Source of the DNA: Methanomassiliicoccaceae archaeon
Lineage (GTDB): Archaea > Thermoplasmatota > Thermoplasmata > Methanomassiliicoccales > UBA472
DNA length: 9,467 nt
NCBI GenBank assembly: GCA_016919565.1
Contig: JACXTO010000160.1
Coordinates: 1 to 9,467, forward strand
Direction of reading: 5' to 3'
Numbering within the stretch: the first letter of the stretch is position 1; the number at the start of each line of letters is the position of its first letter. Positions 6,398 through 9,467 of this stretch are shown here, in pieces. A model generated the notes under the pieces. The model searched no databases, was not told where the DNA came from, and saw only the letters and a program-made list of their open reading frames with translations. Position numbers and translations under genes: made by a program.

Positions 6398-6928
6398 CTA
6401 CTCGCCTTTCATCTCTTCCCAGTCCGACCTCAGCACCGACATCATGATGTCGTCGGTGAACGCCCCGCCCTTGAAGCGGTGATGGCGGAACTTGCCCTCG
6501 ATGCGGAAGCCACACTTCAGATAGCAGCGCTGCGCCCGCAAATTGCTCTCCTCGCAGAAGAGGCCGACCCGCTCCAGGTTGAGCTCCTCGAACATGTACT
6601 TGAGCAGCAACGTGATGGCGTCGGTTCCGAACCCTCGGCTCCAGTAGTCCTTTTCTCCGATCATCACTCCGATCTCGGCCCTGCGGTCCGTCCAATCGAT
6701 GTGCATTATGCCGATGTTGCCGATCAGCTTGCCCTCGTGGGTCTCGATGCAGAACACCGGGTCTTGGCGATCGAGCAGGCCGGCGTACCACCGCTCTTCC
6801 TCCTCCAGGCTCATCGGCGGTCCCCGCAGCAGGAATCGCGTCGCCTCCGGGTCATTGAACCACCTGACGAAGGTGGGAAGGTCGCCCCTCTCCGGGGCCC
6901 GCAGGCGCACAAGCTTTCCATGGAGCAT
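6398..6928 (-). CDS. GNAT acetyltransferase, RimJ/RimL type (first of a tandem pair)
   Basis: The 176-residue protein is a single GNAT domain (Acetyltransf_3), which transfers an acetyl group from acetyl-CoA to an amine such as a protein N-terminus, amino acid or antibiotic. It begins with the typical V-R-L-R-A-P-E-R-G-D-L (7-17) and W-F-N-D-P (23-27). The acetyl-CoA pyrophosphate loop is S-R-G-F-G-T (97-102) and the C-terminal C-Y-L-K-C-G-F (135-141) with N129 matches the R-A-x-x-x-Y-x-K-x-G-F hallmark. It is the downstream gene of a two-gene operon, starting one base after the stop of its paralogue. Its TAG stop lies 1 bp from the stop of the convergent ATP-grasp ligase. TAG can encode pyrrolysine in some methanogens, but reading through would add only eight further codons before TGA. 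The specific substrate is unknown. Confidence 0.88.
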   Translation of the reverse strand: MLHGKLVRLRAPERGDLPTFVRWFNDPEATRFLLRGPPMSLEEEERWYAGLLDRQDPVFCIETHEGKLIGNIGIMHIDWTDRRAEIGVMIGEKDYWSRGFGTDAITLLLKYMFEELNLERVGLFCEESNLRAQRCYLKCGFRIEGKFRHHRFKGGAFTDDIMMSVLRSDWEEMKGE

Positions 6929-6929
6929 C

Positions 6930-7466
6930 TCAGCTCCCCCGGAATTCCGAATCGAGGATGCTCATGAGCACCGCGTCCCTCCACGCCGCTTTGTGATAGT
7001 GATCGTGCCGCGACCTCCCTTCCTCCTTGAAGCCGCATTTCCGATAGCAGGAGATTGCGCGGTCGTTGTACTCGGCCACCCGCAGCCAGATCCTGTGAAG
7101 GTTCTTCGCATTGAAGGCGTGATCGAGCAGCACCCTGATGGCGTCATCCCCCAGCCCTTTGTCCCATTGGCCGACCTCGCCGATGATTATCCGAAGTTCG
7201 GCGGAGGCGTTGCGCTGGTCGATGTTCGCCAGCCCGACGATGCCGATCACCTCGCCTCCCTCCTTCCTGACGATCATGAAGTACTGCGACTTGCGGTCCT
7301 GGAGCATCCTCTCCACGATCGCCTTCTCCTCCTCCATGGAAACGCAGAAGAAGCCGTGGCCGGACCCGAGGTCCTCCAGGACCCGCTGGTCGTTGAACCA
7401 GCGATAGAGCAACCAGACGTCCTGGGACTCCATCAGCCTCAACCCGACCTTCCTGCCCTCGATCAT
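6930..7466 (-). CDS. GNAT acetyltransferase, RimJ/RimL type (second of a tandem pair)
   Basis: The 178-residue single-domain GNAT protein is clearly related to the adjacent one. Shared features include V-G-L-R-L-M-E-S-Q-D (7-16), W-F-N-D-Q (23-27), the acetyl-CoA loop D-K-G-L-G-D-D-A-I (102-110) and N-D-R-A-I-S-C-Y-R-K-C-G-F (134-146). The N-terminal half of the substrate-binding region differs (G-S-G-H-G-F-F at 34-40), so the two probably act on different substrates. The ATG at 7466 is supported by a TATA box about 27 bp upstream, which would make the mRNA leaderless. The downstream GNAT gene follows after one base. The promoter region is shared divergently with adenylate kinase. The physiological acceptor is unknown. 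Confidence 0.88.
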   Translation of the reverse strand: MIEGRKVGLRLMESQDVWLLYRWFNDQRVLEDLGSGHGFFCVSMEEEKAIVERMLQDRKSQYFMIVRKEGGEVIGIVGLANIDQRNASAELRIIIGEVGQWDKGLGDDAIRVLLDHAFNAKNLHRIWLRVAEYNDRAISCYRKCGFKEEGRSRHDHYHKAAWRDAVLMSILDSEFRGS

Positions 7467-7487
7467 CGCCCTTCAATTCCCCAGGCC

Positions 7488-7498
7488 GGATAAAATGC
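7488..7498 (-). promoter_or_regulatory. TATA box for the GNAT operon
   Basis: The minus strand reads GCATTTTATCC. Its centre near 7493 is about 27 bp from the ATG at 7466, predicting a leaderless transcript. Confidence 0.5.
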
Positions 7499-7530
7499 TT
7501 GCGAACCGTCGGATGATAATCCCTCTCAAA

Positions 7531-7540
7531 AGATTTTAAA
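7531..7540 (+). promoter_or_regulatory. TATA box for adenylate kinase
   Basis: AGATTTTAAA is centred near 7537, 26 bp before the ATG at 7563. It predicts transcription start on that ATG. This argues against the upstream in-frame ATG at 7548, which would lie before the transcription start. Confidence 0.55.
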
Positions 7541-7562
7541 GCGCAACATGCTATGCCGTGGC

Positions 7563-8195
7563 ATGGACCTCAAGATCGTTATCCTCGGGCCTCCTGGCTC
7601 CGGGAAAGGGACTCAGACCGAGAGGCTGTGCGCCGAGCTCCATTTCACCAAGATATCCACCGGGGACCTGTTACGCGAGGCGGTCCGCGCAGGGACGCCT
7701 TTGGGCCTGAAGGCCAAGGGGTACATGGACGCGGGCAAGCTGACCCCTAACGACCTGGTGATGGACCTGATCAGGGAGAAGATAAAGCACGTCAAGGGCG
7801 GCGTCATCCTGGACGGGTTCCCGCGCAACCTTGAGCAGGCCGAGATGCTGGACAAGATCACCAAGGTCGACATGGCCATCGACCTGGTGGTGAACGAGGA
7901 CAAGCTGGTCAAGCGCTTGACCCTGCGCCGCACCTGCAGGGATTGCAATGCGGTCTTCCATCTGGAGTTCAACCCGCCCAAGGTCGCCGGCAAATGCGAC
8001 AAGTGCAGCGGAGAATTATTCCAGAGGTCCGACGACACCGAGAAGACGGTGCGCGAGCGTCTGCGGGTTTACAGGGAATCGACGCTTCCCCTTACCGAGT
8101 ACTACGCCAAGAAGGGCATCCTGAAGAGGATCGAGGGCGAGGGGGACATCGGCGAGATCTACCAACGCATCGTCAAGGCGATCAGATCCAAATGA
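7563..8195 (+). CDS. adk: Adenylate kinase, long zinc-LID form
   Basis: The 210-residue enzyme interconverts ATP + AMP and 2 ADP in the cytoplasm. Numbering is from the ATG at 7563. The P-loop G-P-P-G-S-G-K-G-T spans 9-17, the AMP-binding S-T-G-D-L-L-R is at 32-38, and L-D-G-F-P-R is at 83-88. The LID carries four cysteines (C125, C128, C145, C148) that form a structural zinc site as in many Gram-positive and some archaeal enzymes. It is followed by R-S-D-D-T-E-K-T-V-R-E-R-L (155-167), whose arginines contact the phosphates. This is the common long bacterial-type Adk, not the short archaeal AdkA. An in-frame ATG at 7548 would add five residues (M-L-C-R-G). The family's normal N-terminus and the TATA spacing favour 7563. 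It is followed by tRNA-Gln. Confidence 0.95.
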   Translation: MDLKIVILGPPGSGKGTQTERLCAELHFTKISTGDLLREAVRAGTPLGLKAKGYMDAGKLTPNDLVMDLIREKIKHVKGGVILDGFPRNLEQAEMLDKITKVDMAIDLVVNEDKLVKRLTLRRTCRDCNAVFHLEFNPPKVAGKCDKCSGELFQRSDDTEKTVRERLRVYRESTLPLTEYYAKKGILKRIEGEGDIGEIYQRIVKAIRSK

Positions 8196-8248
8196 GCCAT
8201 TTCGCATTGATCGCTGCATTCATCCAACCCATTAGGCCCATAAGGAAA

Positions 8249-8260
8249 GGATTAAGAATG
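8249..8260 (+). promoter_or_regulatory. Possible TATA element for tRNA-Gln
   Basis: GGATTAAGAATG lies about 29 bp before the first base of the tRNA, the position expected of an archaeal box A, but the match is only moderate. The tRNA could instead be co-transcribed from adk. Confidence 0.35.
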
Positions 8261-8283
8261 GGTAGCATTTTTGGGAGGATGCT

Positions 8284-8359
8284 AGCCCCGTAGTGTAGCG
8301 GTCAATCATGCGGGACTCTGGATCCTGCGACGGCAGTTCGAATCTGCCCGGGGCTACCA
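8284..8359 (+). tRNA. tRNA-Gln (anticodon CTG), CCA encoded
   Basis: The acceptor stem AGCCCCG (8284-8290) pairs fully with CGGGGCT (8349-8355), the discriminator is A8356, and CCA (8357-8359) is encoded. The anticodon stem CGGGA/TCCTG encloses the loop CTCTGGA, giving anticodon CTG at 8318-8320, which reads CAG. The T arm GGCAG-TTCGAAT-CTGCC (8332-8348) is perfect. The D-arm sequence is typical of archaeal tRNA-Gln. There is no intron. In archaea this tRNA is normally charged with Glu and then amidated by GatDE. Confidence 0.96.
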
Positions 8360-8370
8360 TTTCCTCTTCA

Positions 8371-8380
8371 ATATTTTTTC
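8371..8380 (+). terminator. Oligo-T terminator after tRNA-Gln
   Basis: ATATTTTTTC contains six consecutive Ts, 15 nt after the tRNA end, in a pyrimidine-rich stretch. Oligo-T runs are the usual intrinsic termination signal of archaeal RNA polymerase. Confidence 0.55.
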
Positions 8381-8418
8381 CTTGAATGATGAGCTCGGAA
8401 TCTAGCGACGTCAACAAC

Positions 8419-8428
8419 CTTAATTAAA
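8419..8428 (+). promoter_or_regulatory. TATA box for purP
   Basis: The core TTAATTAA (8420-8427) is centred about 28 bp before the GTG at 8452. It predicts a leaderless transcript beginning at the start codon, and supports that GTG as the start even though it has no spaced Shine-Dalgarno site. Confidence 0.55.
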
Positions 8429-8451
8429 GAAACCCCGGTTCCTGTTGAAAG

Positions 8452-9467
8452 GTGAACGATATCATCGCACGCGAGAAAGTCCTGGCAAACTTGCAAAGAT
8501 ACCGACCGGAAGACGTCGTGATCGGGGTGCTTGGGTCCCATTCCGCCTTGGACGTGTGCGATGGAGCGATCGACGAAGGGTTCAAGAGCCTAGTGGTCTG
8601 CGAGCAGGGCCGCGACAAGCCCTATTCGAACTACTTCCGGGCCCATCGCGGTCCCGACGGCCAGATCAGAAGGGGCATCGTCGACGACGTGATAATGCTG
8701 AAGAAGTTCAAGAACATAATGAATTCCGATATCCAGGAACAGCTGATCTCCAAGAGCGCCCTCTTCGTCCCCAACCGCTCTTTCACCTCCTACTGCGGCA
8801 TGGACGCCGTCGAGAACGATTTCCAGGTGCCCATGGTCGGGAGCAGGAATATGCTGCGCAGCGAGGACCGGGGCGGGCCTCGGGATTACTACTGGCTGCT
8901 GGAGCAGGCCGGACTGCCGTTCCCCAAGAAGGTGCTGGACCCGCATGACATCGACAAGCTCACCATCGTCAAGCTGCATCACAAGGTGAAGAAGCTGGAA
9001 AGGGGTTTCTTCACCGCCTCCTCGTTCGAGGAGTACGAGAAGAAGTCGAACCAGCTCATCACTCAGGGCGTGATCGAGGCCGATTCGCTGACCGACGCCA
9101 GAATGGAGGAGTACGTCATCGGGCCGGTCTTCAACCTCGACTTCTTCTACTCCCCGCTGGAGGAGAAGGGATCGAAGATCGAGCTGTTGGGCATCGACTG
9201 GCGGTTCGAGAGCTCCCTGGACGGTCACGTGCGATTGCCGGCTGAGCAGCAATTGGCTCTGAACGACAAGCAACGAGTCCCGGAGTACACGGTCTGTGGC
9301 CACAACTCGGCCACCCTCAGGGAGTCGCTTTTGGAGCCGGCCTTCGACCTGGCAGAGAAGTATGTAAAGGCGTCGCAGGAGCATTGCGCTCCCGGCATTA
9401 TCGGCACGTTCTGACTGCAGACCTGCGTCGACAAGGACCTCAAGTTCTTCATCTACGACGTGGCGCC
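8452..9467 (+). CDS. purP: PurP-family FAICAR synthetase, interrupted by in-frame TGA at 9412-9414, 3' end outside window
   Basis: PurP is the archaeal ATP-grasp enzyme that formylates AICAR with formate and ATP in purine synthesis. From GTG there are 320 residues before a TGA. Family marks are V-L-G-S-H-S-A-L (26-33), G-R-D-K-P-Y (53-58), F-V-P-N-R-S-F-T-S-Y-C-G (105-116), V-E-N-D-F-Q-V-P-M-V-G (120-130), M-E-E-Y-V-I-G (218-224), F-Y-S-P-L (232-236) and L-L-G-I-D-W-R-F-E-S (245-254). Residues 315-320 are G-I-I-G-T-F; then TGA; then the same frame continues L-Q-T-C-V-D-K-D-L-K-F-F-I-Y-D-V-A-P to the window end. In the Methanocaldococcus enzyme (361 residues, from memory) this stretch reads G-P-F-C-L-Q, so TGA replaces Cys. 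A product ending there would lack the terminal Mg-binding part of the ATP-grasp site. The glycine-rich loop is also unusual, with K-L-H-H-K-V-K-K-L-E-R-G-F-F (174-187) in place of a P-G-A-x-G-G-R-G-Y-F-like sequence, so this may be a PurP paralogue. Confidence 0.88.
9412..9414 (+). other. In-frame TGA at a conserved Cys position of PurP (recoding site, mutation or error)
   Basis: TGA follows the TTC codon of G-T-F and precedes CTG CAG (L-Q), exactly where the family has Cys. TGC to TGA is a single substitution. Eighteen further family-like codons follow to the window end with no stop. TGA ends six other genes in this window normally, so a genome-wide reassignment of TGA is unlikely. Confidence 0.7.

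Noticed and set aside
6398..6400. TAG stop of the first GNAT gene as a possible pyrrolysine codon
   Set aside because: Reading through adds only eight codons before the next TGA and runs into the convergent gene; ordinary stop.
8590..9384. Minus-strand open frame of 264 codons
   Set aside because: Antisense shadow of purP with no recognisable domain.
1..9467. CRISPR array, insertion sequence, prophage or defence island
   Set aside because: No direct-repeat arrays, transposase, integrase or terminal inverted repeats were seen; genes are metabolic or membrane proteins with similar composition.

Overview
This 9.5 kb window comes from an archaeon with a fairly GC-rich genome. The evidence is a PurP-type purine enzyme, an archaeal tRNA-Gln, TATA boxes about 25-30 bp upstream of start codons (often giving leaderless mRNAs), GGTGA-type Shine-Dalgarno sequences, and a large zinc-ribbon/PUA/PAPS-reductase/ferredoxin protein of a kind seen in methanogens and their relatives. 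The overall flavour suggests Thermoplasmatota (for example Methanomassiliicoccales-like), but that placement is an inference. No mobile element, CRISPR array or integration scar is visible.

Layout. 1-306 (-): N-terminal part of a PrsW-like membrane protease, cut by the window edge. 337-2247 (-): PAPS-reductase-superfamily redox protein with Zn ribbon, PUA-like domain and two [4Fe-4S] motifs. 2452-3096 (+): site-2-protease-type M50 metalloprotease. 3100-4533 (-): GlcD-type FAD-linked oxidase. 4534-4846: divergent regulatory region with two promoters and a nested palindrome. 4847-5521 and 5521-6396 (+): a two-gene operon in which the RLAN (RimK-like ATP-grasp N-terminal) domain and its ATP-grasp ligase domain are separate proteins. 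6398-6928 and 6930-7466 (-): two tandem RimJ/RimL-type GNAT acetyltransferases, convergent with the ligase operon. 7563-8195 (+): zinc-type adenylate kinase. 8284-8359 (+): tRNA-Gln(CTG) with encoded CCA, followed by an oligo-T terminator. 8452 to the window end (+): PurP-family FAICAR synthetase, interrupted by an in-frame TGA.

The most striking observations are in the two ATP-grasp loci. In purP, a TGA sits exactly where the family has a cysteine (the GPFC-L-Q motif), and the conserved reading frame continues after it to the end of the window. This could be a selenocysteine-like recoding, a pseudogene mutation or a sequence error. At the RLAN gene, the transcript starts about 175 nt before the apparent GTG start. 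A short upstream frame beginning with a typical RLAN first strand overlaps the main frame, with a hairpin inside the overlap, so the true N-terminus may need a +1 frameshift.

The genes do not form one pathway. Adenylate kinase and PurP serve purine nucleotide metabolism. The split ATP-grasp ligase, perhaps with the GNAT pair, is the best candidate here for an uncharacterised peptide- or metabolite-modifying system. Two intramembrane proteases of different families flank the PAPS-reductase-like gene.
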